From positions 1,389,501 to 1,453,500 of the forward strand of contig NZ_CP160388.1 of the NCBI RefSeq assembly GCF_040732315.1: 64,000 nucleotides of DNA, read 5' to 3'. Both the position numbers and the translations under genes were made by a program. The stretch comes from Oryzisolibacter sp. LB2S. Lineage in GTDB: Bacteria; Pseudomonadota; Gammaproteobacteria; Burkholderiales; Burkholderiaceae_C. This document shows, piece by piece, positions 30,684 through 43,801 of the stretch (within the stretch, counting starts at the first letter, position 1; each line of letters begins with the position of its first letter). The notes beneath the pieces are model-generated. The model saw only the letters and a list, made by a program, of their open reading frames with translations. It was not told the DNA's origin and ran no database searches.

Positions 30684-31043
30684 TCACTGTGTCCTGGGCC
30701 CTGGTGCGGGTGCCGGTGCTGGCATGGCGGGCCCGTAGGCCGCACCGTCGAGGGTCAGACCGTTGTCCGACAGCCGGGCCGCCGCGGTCGGGCCTATGCC
30801 CTTGACGCGGCGCATCAGGTCCGGCCAGTCCTGAAAGCGGCCCTTGGCGCGCTCGGCCAGGATGCGTGCCGACAGCGCCGGTCCAATGCCCTTGATGCCA
30901 TCGAGATCGGCTTCGCGTGCGGTGTTGACGTCCACCGTTGCCAGCGTGGCCAGCGCCGCGGCGCCATGCAGCAGTGCCGCCAGGCCCGCCATGCCCATGG
31001 CAACGGCGCGCCAGGCTCTGGTGGGGTGCATGCGCATGGCCAT
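30684..31043 (-). CDS. ComEA-like helix-hairpin-helix protein, probably secreted
   Basis: This 119-residue protein has an N-terminal hydrophobic signal-like segment (AWRAVAMGMAGLAALLHGAA) followed by the ComEA-type double helix-hairpin-helix: VDVNTAREADLDGIKGIGPA and RVKGIGPTAAARL. A proline-rich tail ends it. Proteins of this type bind DNA in the periplasm and can take part in DNA uptake, but no other competence gene is adjacent. It starts 6 bp after lapB. Confidence 0.85.
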   Translation of the reverse strand: MAMRMHPTRAWRAVAMGMAGLAALLHGAAALATLATVDVNTAREADLDGIKGIGPALSARILAERAKGRFQDWPDLMRRVKGIGPTAAARLSDNGLTLDGAAYGPAMPAPAPAPGPRTQ

Positions 31044-31049
31044 GTTCCG

Positions 31050-32207
31050 CTACAGCTCTTCCACGCGGCGCGCGGGGTAGCTGTCCCAGCTCTGGCAGCC
31101 GGGGCATTGCCAGAAATGCTGGCGTGCCTCGAAGCCGCAGGCCGCGCAGCGATAGCGCGTGAGTGGCTTGCTCGCCTGCTCCAGTGCGCGCTGGATCTGC
31201 GGGTGGTACTGCTCATGCTCGAGTCGCTCGCCCGCGAGCCACTTGGTGGCGGCCACGAGCGAGGCCTCCTTCTCGAGGTGGCGCACATACCACTGGCGAG
31301 CGGCCTCGGGGGATGCGCCGCCCGCACCCTCGAGTGCCACCACGGCGTCGAGCAGGTCGAGCGAGGGCATGTCCGCGTAATGCTGGCGCAGCAGCGCGCC
31401 CACCTGCTGCGTGCGTCCACCAGCCACGGCCGCCTCCACCAGCAGCGGTGCGGCCAGGGCCAGGGCCGCGGGAGTGGTGTCGGCGACGGCCTGCAGCGTG
31501 GCGAGGGCCGCATCGGCCTGACCCTGGCGCTGCTGCAGATGGGCCAGCTCGATGCGCGCGCGCGCCGCCTGCGGCGCGGCGGTGATGGCCTGCTCGAGAA
31601 GCGACCGGGCTGCGGGCAGCTCGCCGCGCGTAGCCAGCGTCAGGGCCTGTTCGCACAGGTAATGGGCCTGGCGCGTGCTGAAGTCGCCCTGGCCCGAGGC
31701 CTGCATGCGCTGCGCGATGTCGGAGGCCTGGCCCCAGTCGCGCGAGCGCTCGTAGATGGCCAGCAGCGCCATGCGTGCCTGGGCCTCGTAGGGCGTGCCC
31801 TCGAGGCGGCGCAGCGCGTCCTCGGCGCGGTCGAGCAGGCCGGCCTTGAGGAAGTCCTGCGCCAGCGCATGCTGGGCGCGCTCGCGGTCGGAGCGCGAGA
31901 GATCGCCGCGCGAGAGCAGATGCTCGTGCACGCGCACCGCGCGGTTGTATTCGCCGCGGCGCCTGAACAGGTTGCCCAGGGCGAAGTGCAGCTCGGTGGT
32001 GTCGGGGTCGTTCTGCACGGCCTCGATGAAGACGTCGATGGCCTGGTCCTGCTGCTCGTTGAGCAGGTAGTTCAGGCCCTTGAAGTAGGCCTTGGGTGCG
32101 CGCCGGTTGTCCTCGCGCAGCTGGCGCAGGTCCAGGCGCGAGGCCAGCCAGCCCAGGCCGAAGGCCAGCGGCAGGCCCAGCAGCAGCCAGGTGAGATCAA
32201 ATTCCAT
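31050..32207 (-). CDS. lapB: Lipopolysaccharide assembly protein LapB (YciM)
   Basis: This 385-residue LapB has an N-terminal membrane anchor (LLLGLPLAFGLGWLAS), a run of tetratricopeptide repeats, and a C-terminal rubredoxin-like metal knuckle (YRCAACGF and QCPGCQSW). In E. coli it directs FtsH-mediated turnover of LpxC and so balances LPS synthesis. The start at 32207 overlaps lapA by 11 bp and removes a spurious arginine/proline-rich extension. Confidence 0.93.
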   Translation of the reverse strand: MEFDLTWLLLGLPLAFGLGWLASRLDLRQLREDNRRAPKAYFKGLNYLLNEQQDQAIDVFIEAVQNDPDTTELHFALGNLFRRRGEYNRAVRVHEHLLSRGDLSRSDRERAQHALAQDFLKAGLLDRAEDALRRLEGTPYEAQARMALLAIYERSRDWGQASDIAQRMQASGQGDFSTRQAHYLCEQALTLATRGELPAARSLLEQAITAAPQAARARIELAHLQQRQGQADAALATLQAVADTTPAALALAAPLLVEAAVAGGRTQQVGALLRQHYADMPSLDLLDAVVALEGAGGASPEAARQWYVRHLEKEASLVAATKWLAGERLEHEQYHPQIQRALEQASKPLTRYRCAACGFEARQHFWQCPGCQSWDSYPARRVEEL

Positions 32208-32511
32208 CGATGGGCAGAGGTGGTGTGGCGGGCGCGGGCGTTGCCGGTGCAGCCGCGGGATCGGGGGACGTGGGGGCGCTTGACACCTGCGCCCGGCGCG
32301 CGGCGCTGCGGTGGCGCCACCAGCGCGGCACCATGCCGAGCACGCCGACGACCACGCCCAGCGCAAACGCCGTGAGCACGATGAGCACCGCGGGCGCCGT
32401 CCAGCGCGTGCCGAAGAAGAAGTGCACCGTGGCGTCCTGCTGATTGTTCAGCGCGAAGGCAAACAGGGTGAAAAAAATGGCTGCCTTGAGCAGCCACAGG
32501 AGGTATTTCAT
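32197..32511 (-). CDS. lapA: LapA-domain membrane protein
   Basis: This 104-residue protein with two membrane helices (LLKAAIFFTLFAFALNN and VLIVLTAFALGVVVGVLG) matches LapA/YciS, the partner of LapB. The C terminus is Pro/Ala-rich. The ATG at 32511 gives a typical N terminus, MKYLLWLLK. Confidence 0.9.
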   Translation of the reverse strand: MKYLLWLLKAAIFFTLFAFALNNQQDATVHFFFGTRWTAPAVLIVLTAFALGVVVGVLGMVPRWWRHRSAARRAQVSSAPTSPDPAAAPATPAPATPPLPIDGI

Positions 32512-32589
32512 GCGTCTCCCCGGTGATGGGCGAGATTCTACGGCAGCGTCCTGGCGCCGCAGGACTGTCATGCGCCACCGGCATTCACG

Positions 32590-32642
32590 GGAAAATCGGG
32601 CTTTGCGCCCGTCCCGCGGGCGCGGGCAGCTATGGTTTTTGC
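32590..32642. repeat. AGCTAT-type intergenic repeat, copy 6
   Basis: GGGCTTTGCGCCCGTCCCGC followed by GGGCGCGGGCAGCTATGGTTTTT matches the family. It lies between ihfB and lapA and has a T-run at its end. Confidence 0.68.
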
Positions 32643-32658
32643 GTGCTGAAGACGGCGC

Positions 32659-32955
32659 TCATGCCTCTTGCGGGCGCTGCTGGTCCACGGCTTCGCGCAG
32701 GGCCTTGCCGGGCTTGAAGTGCGGGACACGCTTTTCGGGGATGTGCACGGCCTCGCCGCTGCGCGGGTTGCGGCCCAGGCGCGGGGGGCGATGGCTGACC
32801 GAGAAACTGCCGAAGCCCCGGATTTCGATGCGGTGTCCACGCACCAGGGCATCGCTCACGGCATCCAGAATGGTCTTGACGGCATGTTCGGCATCGCGCT
32901 GGGTCAGCTGCTCGAAGCGTGCGGCCAGGTCTTCGACGAGATCGGATCGGGTCAT
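32659..32955 (-). CDS. ihfB: Integration host factor subunit beta
   Basis: This 98-residue DNA-bending protein of the HU/IHF family begins [17 protein letters not shown] and has the beta-arm and proline loop ([20 protein letters not shown]). IHF-beta pairs with IHF-alpha encoded elsewhere. The start at 32955 follows family convention. It is downstream of rpsA, the standard proteobacterial arrangement. Confidence 0.94.
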   Translation of the reverse strand: MTRSDLVEDLAARFEQLTQRDAEHAVKTILDAVSDALVRGHRIEIRGFGSFSVSHRPPRLGRNPRSGEAVHIPEKRVPHFKPGKALREAVDQQRPQEA

Positions 32956-33048
32956 GGTGTCGGTGCAGGGGTCAAACAACAGCGGGCGCTGGAGGGCGCC
33001 CGCCATGATGGCCACCGGCACGGGTGCCGGCGGCTGCTTCGCCAGGGT

Positions 33049-34734
33049 TTACTTGTCGGCGCCGTCCAGCTTGGCGCGCAGCAGTGCGCCCAGGCTGGTG
33101 GTGCCGGCGTTTTCCTTGGCCGACTGGGCCGACAGCTGGGCCATGGCTTCCTGCTGGTCGGCAGCATCCTTGGCCTTGATGGACAGCTGGATGTTGCGCG
33201 TCTTGCGGTCCACGTTCACGACCACGGCCGTCACTTCGTCGCCTTCCTTGAGCACGTTGCGGGCATCTTCCACGCGGTCGCGGGAGATTTCCGAGGCGCG
33301 CAGGTAGCCCACGATGTCGTTGCCCAGGTCGATCTCGGCGCCACGGGCGTCCACGGTCTTGACCTTGCCGGTCACCGACTGGCCCTTGTCGTTCACCGTC
33401 ACGAAGGTGGTGAAGGGGTCCTGGTCAAGCTGCTTGATGCCCAGGCTGATGCGCTCGCGGTCCACGTCCACGGCCAGCACGATGGCCTCGACTTCCTGGC
33501 CCTTCTTGTAGTTGCGCACGGCGGCTTCGCCGGGCTCGTTCCAGGACAGGTCGGACAGGTGCACCAGGCCGTCGATGCCGGCAGCCAGGCCCACGAACAC
33601 GCCGAAGTCGGTGATGGACTTGATCGGGCCCTTGACTCGGTCGCCACGCTTGGTGTTCTGGGCGAACTCCTGCCAGGGGTTGGCGCGGCACTGCTTCATG
33701 CCCAGGGAGATGCGGCGCTTGTCCTCGTCGATCTCCAGGACCATGACCTCGACCTCGTCGCCCAGGGACACGAGCTTGTTCGGGGCCACGTTCTTGTTGG
33801 TCCAGTCCATCTCGGAGACGTGCACCAGGCCTTCGATGCCGGGCTCGAGCTCGACGAAGGCACCGTAGTCGGCAATGTTGGTCACCTTGCCGAACAGGCG
33901 CGTGCCCGAGGGGTAGCGGCGCGAAACGCCCATCCAGGGGTCGTCGCCCATCTGCTTGAGGCCCAGGGAGACACGGTTCTTCTCGGTGTCGAACTTGAGG
34001 ATCTTGGCCGTGATTTCCTGACCGGCCTGCACCACCTCGGAGGGGTGGCGCACGCGGCGCCAGGCCATGTCGGTGATGTGCAGCAGGCCGTCGATGCCGC
34101 CCAGGTCCACGAACGCACCGTATTCGGTGATGTTCTTGACCACGCCATTGACGATCGCGCCTTCCTTGAGCGTTTCCATCAGCTTGGCGCGCTCTTCGCC
34201 CATGGAGGCCTCGACCACGGCGCGGCGCGAGAGCACCACGTTGTTGCGCTTGCGGTCGAGCTTGATGACCTTGAATTCCAGGGTCTTGTTCTCGTACGGC
34301 GTCAGGTCCTTGACCGGGCGCGTGTCGACCAGCGAGCCGGGCAGGAAGGCGCGGATGCCGTTGACCAGCACGGTCAGGCCACCCTTGACCTTGCCGCTGG
34401 TCGTGCCGGTGACGAACTCACCGGATTCCAGAGCCTTCTCCAGCGCCAGCCAGGAGGCCAGGCGCTTGGCGGTGTCGCGGCTCAGGATGGTGTCGCCGTA
34501 GCCGTTCTCGATGGAGCCGATGGCCACGGACACGAAGTCGCCCACCTGGACTTCGATCTCGCCCTGGTCGTTCTTGAATTCGTCGATCGGCACATAGGCC
34601 TCGGACTTCAGGCCAGCGTTCACGACGACGAAGTTGTGCTCGACGGCGACGACTTCGGCGGTGATGACCTCGCCGGGGCGCATTTCGGTGCGTTGCAGCG
34701 ATTCTTCAAACAGGGCGGCAAAAGATTCAGACAT
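33049..34734 (-). CDS. rpsA: 30S ribosomal protein S1
   Basis: This 561-residue S1 has six S1 RNA-binding repeats, for example [20 protein letters not shown] and [20 protein letters not shown]. It unwinds and recruits mRNA at initiation. The start at 34734 ([13 protein letters not shown]) matches S1 proteins of related bacteria; upstream in-frame codons are ignored. cmk/aroA lies upstream, and the 164-bp gap probably carries its promoter. Confidence 0.96.
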   Translation of the reverse strand: MSESFAALFEESLQRTEMRPGEVITAEVVAVEHNFVVVNAGLKSEAYVPIDEFKNDQGEIEVQVGDFVSVAIGSIENGYGDTILSRDTAKRLASWLALEKALESGEFVTGTTSGKVKGGLTVLVNGIRAFLPGSLVDTRPVKDLTPYENKTLEFKVIKLDRKRNNVVLSRRAVVEASMGEERAKLMETLKEGAIVNGVVKNITEYGAFVDLGGIDGLLHITDMAWRRVRHPSEVVQAGQEITAKILKFDTEKNRVSLGLKQMGDDPWMGVSRRYPSGTRLFGKVTNIADYGAFVELEPGIEGLVHVSEMDWTNKNVAPNKLVSLGDEVEVMVLEIDEDKRRISLGMKQCRANPWQEFAQNTKRGDRVKGPIKSITDFGVFVGLAAGIDGLVHLSDLSWNEPGEAAVRNYKKGQEVEAIVLAVDVDRERISLGIKQLDQDPFTTFVTVNDKGQSVTGKVKTVDARGAEIDLGNDIVGYLRASEISRDRVEDARNVLKEGDEVTAVVVNVDRKTRNIQLSIKAKDAADQQEAMAQLSAQSAKENAGTTSLGALLRAKLDGADK

Positions 34735-34898
34735 GTAGTTCCTTGCCCGCAGACGGGTTTCCGGCGGCACCATTGCCACCGTTTCTAAGACTGCCTGCGG
34801 AGGGGTTGCGGTGTGAAACCGCGGTCAGGGTTGCAAAACCGCCAGGGCCGATGCGCTGTCAGGGCGCGGAGGGAGCCTTGGCGGGCCAGGAAACCGCC

Positions 34899-36917
34899 TC
34901 AGAAGGGGCGGCGTGCCTGCCACCAGTCGAGCACCTGCGCCACGGCCTGTTGAACCGTGAGCGCCGAGCTCTCGAGCAGCAGGGCGTCCTGCGCGGGTTT
35001 GAGCGGTGCGACGGTGCGGGACTGATCCCGCGCGTCGCGCGCCTCAAGGTCCGCGCGAAGGTCGGAGATATTAGCCGAAATTCCCTTGGAAATCAATTGC
35101 TTGTAACGCCGCTCGGCGCGGCATTCGGCCGTGGCGGTGAGAAACACCTTGAGCGGCGCGTCCGGGAAGATCACCGTGCCCATGTCGCGCCCGTCGGCCA
35201 CCAGGCCCGGCAGCCGGCGAAAGCCGTGCTGCAGCGCGATCAGTGCGCGGCGCACGGCGGGCAGGGCGGACACGCGCGAGGCGTTCATGCCGGCCTCCTC
35301 GGTGCGGATGGCGTCGCTCACGTCGTCCGCCCCGAGCCAGATGCGCGCGCCCTCGAAGCGCACCGGCAAGGTACGCGCCAGCGCCGCGATATGCGCCTCG
35401 GATGCAGGCTCGATGGGGATGCCCGCCCGCCCGGCTGCGAGTGCCGTGACGCGGTAGAGCGCCCCCGAGTCGAGGAACTGGTAGCCGAGCTGCTCGGCCA
35501 CGATGGCCGCCACCGTGCCCTTGCCCGAGGCCGTGGGGCCGTCGATGCAGATCACGGGCACCTGGGCCGCGTCGGCACGCGCGACGGCAAACAGCGCCTC
35601 GAAATAGTCGGGGAAGGTCTTGGCCACGCATTGGGGGTCTTCGATGCGCACCGGCAGGCCCGCGGGGTTGAAGGCCGCGAGCGAGAAGCACATGGCCACG
35701 CGGTGGTCGTCGTAGGTGTGGATGCTGGCCGCGCGCCAGTCGCCGCGGCTGGCGGGTCGGGTGATGCGCAGGCTGTCCGCGCCTTCGTCCACGCTCGCGC
35801 CGAGTTTGCGCAGCTCGCAGGCCATGGCGGCCAGGCGGTCGGTTTCCTTGACGCGCCAGCTCGCGATGTTGCGCAGAACGGTAGTGCCCTCGGCGTAGAG
35901 CGCCATCACGGCCAGCGTCATGGCCGCGTCGGGGATGTGGTTGCAGTCGAGGTCTATGGCCTGCAGGGGCCAGGCGCCGCGCCGGATGTGCAGCCAGTTG
36001 GGGCCGCCCTCGATCTGCGCGCCCATGGCGCGAGCGGCCTCGACGAAGCGGATGTCGCCCTGAATGGAATCGAGGCCCACGCCCAGGATTTTGATGCCGT
36101 TTTGGCCCTCGGCGCCCGCCGCTATTGCGCCAAGCGCTATGAAATAACTGGCCGATGAGGCGTCTGCCTCGACATGGATGCTGCCCGGCGACTGGTAGCG
36201 GCTGCCGGCGGGGATGGTGAAGCGCTGCCAGTCCTCGTGGTGCACAGCAATGCCAAAGCGCGCCAGCAGCTCCAAGGTGATGTGGATGTAGGGTTTGGAG
36301 ATCAGCTCGCCCACGACCTCGATGACGATGTCCTGCTCCTGCGTGACGAGCGGCAGCGCCATGAGCAGGGCCGTGAGGAACTGGCTCGAGACATCGCCGC
36401 GCACGCGAATCGGCGCCGCGAGCTCCAGCACCGGCAGGCCGGCCGCATGGGCGATGCGCAGCGGCGGGTAGCCGTCGTTGCCCAGATAGTCGATCTGGCA
36501 GCCGAGCTGGCGCAGCGCGTCGACCAGGTCGCCTATGGGGCGCTCGTGCATGCGCGGCACGCCCGAGAGCTCGAACTCGCCGCCGAGCAGCGCGAGCGCC
36601 GCCGTGAGCGGCCGCATGGCCGTTCCGGCGTTGCCCAGGAACAGCTGTACATGCGAATGGGGCGCGCGCCCGCCCAGGCCTGTGATGCGCACCGGGCCGG
36701 TGGAGGCGGGCTCCTCGACGCCGCAGCCGAGCTGGCGCAGCGCGTCGAGCATGACGCGCGTGTCGTCGCTGGCCAGCAGGTCGTGCACCTCGGTCGTGCC
36801 CTCGCTCAGGGCGGCGAGCAGCAGCACGCGGTTGGAGATGCTCTTGGATCCGGGCAGCTGCACGCTGCCGGCGGCGCCCGCAAGCGGGGGCAGGTCGAGA
36901 AAGGCGGTGGCAAACAT
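34899..36917 (-). CDS. aroA: Bifunctional 3-phosphoshikimate 1-carboxyvinyltransferase / cytidylate kinase
   Basis: This 672-residue fusion has EPSP synthase at residues 1-~450, with [30 protein letters not shown] and the KETDRLAAM segment. The cytidylate kinase runs from about 453 to 672, with P-loop [13 protein letters not shown] and [13 protein letters not shown]. AroA makes EPSP for chorismate synthesis; Cmk phosphorylates CMP and dCMP. In many bacteria the two genes are neighbours; here there is no stop or linker between them. The start at 36917 has AGGA upstream. The AroA part has the class I, glyphosate-sensitive-type loop. Confidence 0.94.
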   Translation of the reverse strand: MFATAFLDLPPLAGAAGSVQLPGSKSISNRVLLLAALSEGTTEVHDLLASDDTRVMLDALRQLGCGVEEPASTGPVRITGLGGRAPHSHVQLFLGNAGTAMRPLTAALALLGGEFELSGVPRMHERPIGDLVDALRQLGCQIDYLGNDGYPPLRIAHAAGLPVLELAAPIRVRGDVSSQFLTALLMALPLVTQEQDIVIEVVGELISKPYIHITLELLARFGIAVHHEDWQRFTIPAGSRYQSPGSIHVEADASSASYFIALGAIAAGAEGQNGIKILGVGLDSIQGDIRFVEAARAMGAQIEGGPNWLHIRRGAWPLQAIDLDCNHIPDAAMTLAVMALYAEGTTVLRNIASWRVKETDRLAAMACELRKLGASVDEGADSLRITRPASRGDWRAASIHTYDDHRVAMCFSLAAFNPAGLPVRIEDPQCVAKTFPDYFEALFAVARADAAQVPVICIDGPTASGKGTVAAIVAEQLGYQFLDSGALYRVTALAAGRAGIPIEPASEAHIAALARTLPVRFEGARIWLGADDVSDAIRTEEAGMNASRVSALPAVRRALIALQHGFRRLPGLVADGRDMGTVIFPDAPLKVFLTATAECRAERRYKQLISKGISANISDLRADLEARDARDQSRTVAPLKPAQDALLLESSALTVQQAVAQVLDWWQARRPF

Positions 36918-36928
36918 CAGGCGTCCTG

Positions 36929-37813
36929 TCAGGCGTCCTTGTGGCCGCGCTGCGCGCCCATGCGCCAATGCGCGCGGGTGTGGCTGGCCAGGGTGATGAG
37001 GTCTTCGAGCGGCTGCTCGCTGCTCGCAAGCATGGCCTCCTCGAACTGGTGCAGCGCCTGCTTGAAGTGCTGCGACTGCGTGAGCACCTCGTCGCGGTTG
37101 GCGCGCAGGATGTCGCGCCACATCTTGGGGTCGCTGGCGGCGATGCGCGTGAAGTCGCGAAAGCCCGGGCCGGCCAGTGCCAGCAGCTCGTCGGCCTGGG
37201 GCTGTGCCAGGATGCCGGACACCATGGCGAAGGCCAGCAGGTGCGGCAGGTGGCTGACGGCAGCGAACGAGGCGTCGTGCGACTCGGGCGACATGTGGCT
37301 CACGCGCGCGCCAAGTGCGGTCCACAGCTCCTCGGCGCGGCGCAGCTGGGCCGTGAGCGTGCGCTCGGTGGGCGTGAGGATGACCTGGCGGCCGCGGTAG
37401 AGCTCGGCGTCGGCATGCTCGACGCCCGAGACCTCGCGCCCCGTGATCGGGTGCGCGGGCACGAAGCTGCCCAGCTGCCCCTGCAGCGCGCTGCGCGCGG
37501 CCTGGACCACGTCGACCTTGGTCGAGCCCACGTCCATGATGAGCATCTGGGGCGTGACCAGATGCTTGATGGCCTTGAGCGTGGCCTCCGTCGCCGCCAC
37601 GGGCACGGCCAGCAGCACCAGGTCGGCGCCGGCCGCGGCCAGCAGGGCCGAGGGCGCCTCGACGTCGATCACGCCGAGCTGGCGCGCGCGCTCCGTCGTC
37701 GAGGGCGACTTGCTGTAGCCCACCACGCGCTGCACCAGGCCGGCCTGCTTGAGCGCCAGCGCGAACGATCCGCCCATGAGGCCGCAGCCGATCAGACCGA
37801 GCTGTTCAAACAT
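36929..37813 (-). CDS. tyrA: Prephenate/arogenate dehydrogenase
   Basis: This 294-residue TyrA has an N-terminal NAD(P)-binding fold ([20 protein letters not shown]) and the catalytic region [18 protein letters not shown] with its conserved His. It oxidatively decarboxylates prephenate or arogenate in tyrosine synthesis. It lacks a chorismate mutase domain. It starts 3 bp after the pheA stop. Confidence 0.93.
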   Translation of the reverse strand: MFEQLGLIGCGLMGGSFALALKQAGLVQRVVGYSKSPSTTERARQLGVIDVEAPSALLAAAGADLVLLAVPVAATEATLKAIKHLVTPQMLIMDVGSTKVDVVQAARSALQGQLGSFVPAHPITGREVSGVEHADAELYRGRQVILTPTERTLTAQLRRAEELWTALGARVSHMSPESHDASFAAVSHLPHLLAFAMVSGILAQPQADELLALAGPGFRDFTRIAASDPKMWRDILRANRDEVLTQSQHFKQALHQFEEAMLASSEQPLEDLITLASHTRAHWRMGAQRGHKDA

Positions 37814-37816
37814 GGC

Positions 37817-38932
37817 TCAGCCTGCGACCGGGTAGGTGCCCAGCAGCTTGTAGAAGGCGCACAGCTGCTGCAGCTCGGCCAGCGCCGCGGCGACATGCGG
37901 CTGGGCGGGGTGGCCTTCGATGTCGATGTAGAAGTAGTACTCCCACTGGCCGGTGCGCGCCGGGCGCGACTCGAAGCGCGTCATGGACACGCCGTGGCGC
38001 TTGAGCGGCACGAGCAGGTCGTGCACTGCGCCCGGACGGTTGGGCACGGAGATGATCAGGCTGGTGCAGTCGCGGCCCGTGGGCGCGGGCGTGGCCAGCG
38101 TGTGCGGCAGGCAGATGATGGCAAAGCGGGTGCGGTTGTAGGCGTCGTCCTGGATGGCGTGGGCGACCACGTGCAGGCCGTATTGCTGGCCGGCGCGCTC
38201 GCTGGCGATGCCGGCCCAGGCCGGGTTGGTGGCGGCCAGGCGCGCGCCTTCGGCATTGCTCGACACAGGGCGGCGTTCGGCATGCGGCAGGTGCTTGGAC
38301 AGCCAGGCATGGCATTGCGCCAGGGCCTGGGGGTGGGCCAGCACGGCCTCGATGCCGTCGACCGTGGGCGACTGGCGCAGCAGGTTGTGGCGCACCAGGA
38401 GACTCACCTCGCCCACCACATGGCAGGGCGTGTGCAGGAACATGTCCAGCGAGCGTGCGACCACGCCCTCGTTGGAGTTTTCCACGCCCACCACGCCGTA
38501 CTGCGCGCTGCCCGCGGCCGTGGCGTGAAACACCTCGTCGAAGCTCGCGCAGTACATCAGGTCGGCCGCGCCGCCGAAGTACTCGATGGCGGCCTGCTCG
38601 CAGAACGTGCCCTCGGGGCCGAGCACGGCCACGCGCTGGGGCGATTCGAGCGCCAGGCAGGCGGACATGATCTCGCGCCAGATGGCGGCCACATGGGCGT
38701 TCTTGAGCGGGCCGGGGTTGGCGGACTGGATCTTCTCGATGACCTGGGCCACGCGGTCGGGGCGAAAGAACGGCGTGCCCTCGCGTTTCTTGAGCTCGCC
38801 CACCTGCTCGGCCACACGCGCGCGCTGGTTCACGAGCGCGAGCAGCTGGTGGTCCAGCGAGTCGATCTGCATGCGCAGCTGCGCCAGCTCGGGGCTGGCC
38901 TGGGGTGGGGTGCTCATCGGTTTGTCTGCCAT
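37817..38932 (-). CDS. pheA: Bifunctional chorismate mutase / prephenate dehydratase
   Basis: This ~371-residue protein has an AroQ-type chorismate mutase domain (SLDHQLLALVNQRARVAEQV), a prephenate dehydratase domain with VENSNEGVV and the catalytic NRTRF motif, and a C-terminal ACT domain (TRFESRPARTGQWEYYFYID) that senses phenylalanine. The ESRP motif indicates feedback control. The frame upstream of 38932 lies in a repeat, so I start at 38932; a second ATG at 38917 is possible. Confidence 0.93.
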   Translation of the reverse strand: MADKPMSTPPQASPELAQLRMQIDSLDHQLLALVNQRARVAEQVGELKKREGTPFFRPDRVAQVIEKIQSANPGPLKNAHVAAIWREIMSACLALESPQRVAVLGPEGTFCEQAAIEYFGGAADLMYCASFDEVFHATAAGSAQYGVVGVENSNEGVVARSLDMFLHTPCHVVGEVSLLVRHNLLRQSPTVDGIEAVLAHPQALAQCHAWLSKHLPHAERRPVSSNAEGARLAATNPAWAGIASERAGQQYGLHVVAHAIQDDAYNRTRFAIICLPHTLATPAPTGRDCTSLIISVPNRPGAVHDLLVPLKRHGVSMTRFESRPARTGQWEYYFYIDIEGHPAQPHVAAALAELQQLCAFYKLLGTYPVAG

Positions 38933-38935
38933 GGT

Positions 38936-38985
38936 TTTGATAGCTGCTCGCGCTTGTCTCATAAGGATTTCAGTGGATAAATTGA
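38936..38985. repeat. AGCTAT-type intergenic repeat, copy 7 (partial, opposite orientation)
   Basis: TTTTGATAGCTGCTCGCGCT followed by TGTCTCATAAGGATTTCAGT resembles one arm of the family in the reverse direction. It lies between the serC stop and the pheA start. Confidence 0.55.
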
Positions 38986-39033
38986 CTGCATTCCTTGTGT
39001 GGCAAGCGCGACGCGCTCATTTTTTTGAGTGGA

Positions 39034-40143
39034 TCATGCCGCGCCGCGCTCGAAGTCGCGCATGTAGTCCACCAGCGCCTGCACGCCCGCCAGCGGCATG
39101 GCGTTGTAGATGCTGGCGCGCATGCCGCCCACGGACTTGTGGCCCTTGAGTTGCAACAGGCCGCGCGCCTTGGCGCCGGCGAGGAAGGCGTCGTTGCGCG
39201 ACTCGTCGGCCAGGAAGAACGGAATGTTCATGCGCGAGCGGCAGTTGTGCGCCACCTTGTTGACGTAGAAGGGCGAGGCGTCGATGAAGTCGTAGAGCAG
39301 CCGGGCCTTGGCGATGTTGCGCTGCTCCATCGCGGCCACGCCGGTGTGCTCGCCCTCGCGCTGCTTCTTGAGCCACTGGAAGGTCAGGCCCGCCATGTAG
39401 ATGCCCCAGGTCGGCGGCGTGTTGTACATGGACTGGTGGTCGGCCACGGTCTTGTAATCGAAGGCGCTGGGGCAGATCGGCAGGGCGTGGCCCAGCAGGT
39501 CTTCGCGCACGATGACGATGGTGAGGCCTGCCGGGCCGATGTTCTTCTGCGCGCCGCCAAAGGCCAGGCCCACGCGGCTCCAGTCGACGGGGCGGGATGC
39601 CACATGCGAGGAAAAGTCGATCACCAGCGGCGCGTCGCTGCCCAGGGCCTTGAGGTCGGGCAGTTCGTGGAATTCGACGCCGTGGATGGTCTCGTTGCTG
39701 CAGATGTGCACATAGCTCGCGCCGCGCGAGAGTTGCCAGCCCGCGGGGGCGGGCAGGGTGGTGAAGCCGCTGGCCTCGCCGCTGGCGGCCAGATGGGCGT
39801 CGGCCGCGTACTTGCGCGCCTCCTTGTGCGACTTCTGGCTCCAGCTGCCCGTGACCACGAAGTCCACCGTGGCCCCGCGCGAGAGGTTCAGCGGCACGAT
39901 GGCGTTCTCTGCAATGCCGCCGCCCTGCATGAAAAGGATCTTGAACTCCGGCGGCACCGCGAGCAGCTGGCGCAGGTCGCTTTCCGCCTGCTCGTAGATG
40001 GCGATGAACTCCTTACCGCGGTGGCTCATCTCCATGACACCCAGGCCGCTGCCATGCCAGTCGAGCATCTCGCTGGCCGCCTGATGCAGCACTTCCTCAG
40101 GGATGGCGGCCGGGCCGGCCGAGAAGTTGTAGGGACGGTTCAT
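39034..40143 (-). CDS. serC: Phosphoserine aminotransferase
   Basis: This 369-residue SerC converts 3-phosphohydroxypyruvate to phosphoserine and also serves pyridoxine synthesis. The N terminus is [14 protein letters not shown] and the PLP lysine lies in [16 protein letters not shown]. It sits between gyrA and pheA in the conserved serC-aro supraoperon. Confidence 0.95.
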   Translation of the reverse strand: MNRPYNFSAGPAAIPEEVLHQAASEMLDWHGSGLGVMEMSHRGKEFIAIYEQAESDLRQLLAVPPEFKILFMQGGGIAENAIVPLNLSRGATVDFVVTGSWSQKSHKEARKYAADAHLAASGEASGFTTLPAPAGWQLSRGASYVHICSNETIHGVEFHELPDLKALGSDAPLVIDFSSHVASRPVDWSRVGLAFGGAQKNIGPAGLTIVIVREDLLGHALPICPSAFDYKTVADHQSMYNTPPTWGIYMAGLTFQWLKKQREGEHTGVAAMEQRNIAKARLLYDFIDASPFYVNKVAHNCRSRMNIPFFLADESRNDAFLAGAKARGLLQLKGHKSVGGMRASIYNAMPLAGVQALVDYMRDFERGAA

Positions 40144-40147
40144 GGTC

Positions 40148-40203
40148 TTGCAAAAAAACGGCTCTGAGGCTTGTCTGTGGGGCGCTGACAGCTATCGTTT
40201 TAG
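40148..40203. repeat. AGCTAT-type intergenic repeat, copy 8
   Basis: AGGCTTGTCTGTGGGGCGCT followed by GACAGCTATCGTTTTAGA matches the family core. It fills the gap between gyrA and serC. Confidence 0.68.
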
Positions 40204-40207
40204 ATGG

Positions 40208-42838
<2,631 letters not shown>

Positions 42839-43068
42839 AAGGGGAGGCACAAGCGACTGGGCGAAACGGGCATTCTAGGCGCAAGCGCTTGTGGTAACAG
42901 AGCAACATATAGCGCCGAATGCGCGCTCGTCTTACGTTTCGCGGCGGTTGGCGGGAAGTTTTCGTCAAGCGCGTATGGCACAATCAATCTCAACGTTCTC
43001 GGTGATGGTCACTGATTGCGTCCCCGATTCGCAGCACGGCTGCGGCTTATTTCCCCAAGAGGAGAACC

Positions 43069-43722
43069 ATGAAGAAACTGAACAAAGTGGCTATGTTGTT
43101 GGCCTCTGCCGTGATCGCAACCTCGGCTGGCGCCCAAGTGAAGGCTGCCGACGGCGGCAATGTCGTTGACAACTGGCAAAACGGCACGGGCGAGCTGGTC
43201 TGGAAGAACGGCACGAACGAACTGTGCTGGCGCGACGCCAACTGGACGCCCGCCACGGCCGCCGAAGGCTGCGACGGCGCTCTGGTGAAGAAGGCTGCTC
43301 CCGCTCCTGCACCCGCTCCCGCGGTTGTTGCTCCCCCGCCGGCTCCGAAGCCCGCTCCCGCTGCCGCCAGCAAGGTGACCTACGCCGCTGACGCCTTCTT
43401 CGACTTCGACAAGTCCGTGCTGAAGCCCGAAGGCAAGGCCAAGCTCGACGACCTGGTCTCCAAGATCCAGGGCATCAACCTCGAAGTGATCATCGCCGTT
43501 GGCCATACCGACTCCATCGGTACCGATGCCTACAACCAGAAGCTGTCGGTGCGCCGCGCCGAAGCCGTGAAGGCCTATCTGGTGTCCAAGGGCATCGAGA
43601 AGAACCGCGTGTACACCGAAGGCAAGGGCGAGAAGCAGCCCGTCGCCGACAACAAGACCAAGGAAGGCCGCGCCAAGAACCGCCGCGTGGAAATCGAGGT
43701 CGTTGGCACGCGCGCCAACTGA
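43069..43722 (+). CDS. OmpA-family outer membrane protein
   Basis: This 217-residue protein has a cleavable signal peptide ([18 protein letters not shown]), a small N-terminal domain with two cysteines, a Pro/Ala hinge, and a C-terminal OmpA peptidoglycan-binding domain ([40 protein letters not shown]). It has no eight-stranded barrel of full OmpA size. AGAGGAGAACC precedes the ATG, and a strong terminator follows, suggesting high expression. CACAAT at 42979 may be part of its promoter. Confidence 0.92.
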   Translation: MKKLNKVAMLLASAVIATSAGAQVKAADGGNVVDNWQNGTGELVWKNGTNELCWRDANWTPATAAEGCDGALVKKAAPAPAPAPAVVAPPPAPKPAPAAASKVTYAADAFFDFDKSVLKPEGKAKLDDLVSKIQGINLEVIIAVGHTDSIGTDAYNQKLSVRRAEAVKAYLVSKGIEKNRVYTEGKGEKQPVADNKTKEGRAKNRRVEIEVVGTRAN

Positions 43723-43741
43723 TCGATCTCCATCGATCAAC

Positions 43742-43770
43742 AAAAGCCCCGGCAACGGGGCTTTTTTTAT
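43742..43770 (+). terminator. Rho-independent terminator of the ompA-like gene
   Basis: AAAGCCCC-GGCAAC-GGGGCT followed by seven T residues lies 20 bp after the stop. Confidence 0.9.
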
Positions 43771-43801
43771 GCCCACCGCAACTCCAATGGGACAATGGGA
43801 C

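Noticed and set aside
27300..32375. 1691-residue plus-strand open frame across the antiporter genes and lapB
   Set aside because: It is antisense to clear antiporter genes with conserved motifs; the length comes from high GC content.
36115..36150. Possible AGCTAT-family repeat copy inside aroA
   Set aside because: CGCTATTGCGCCAAGCGCTA resembles the core but lacks AGCTAT and encodes the ordinary EPSP synthase segment [12 protein letters not shown].
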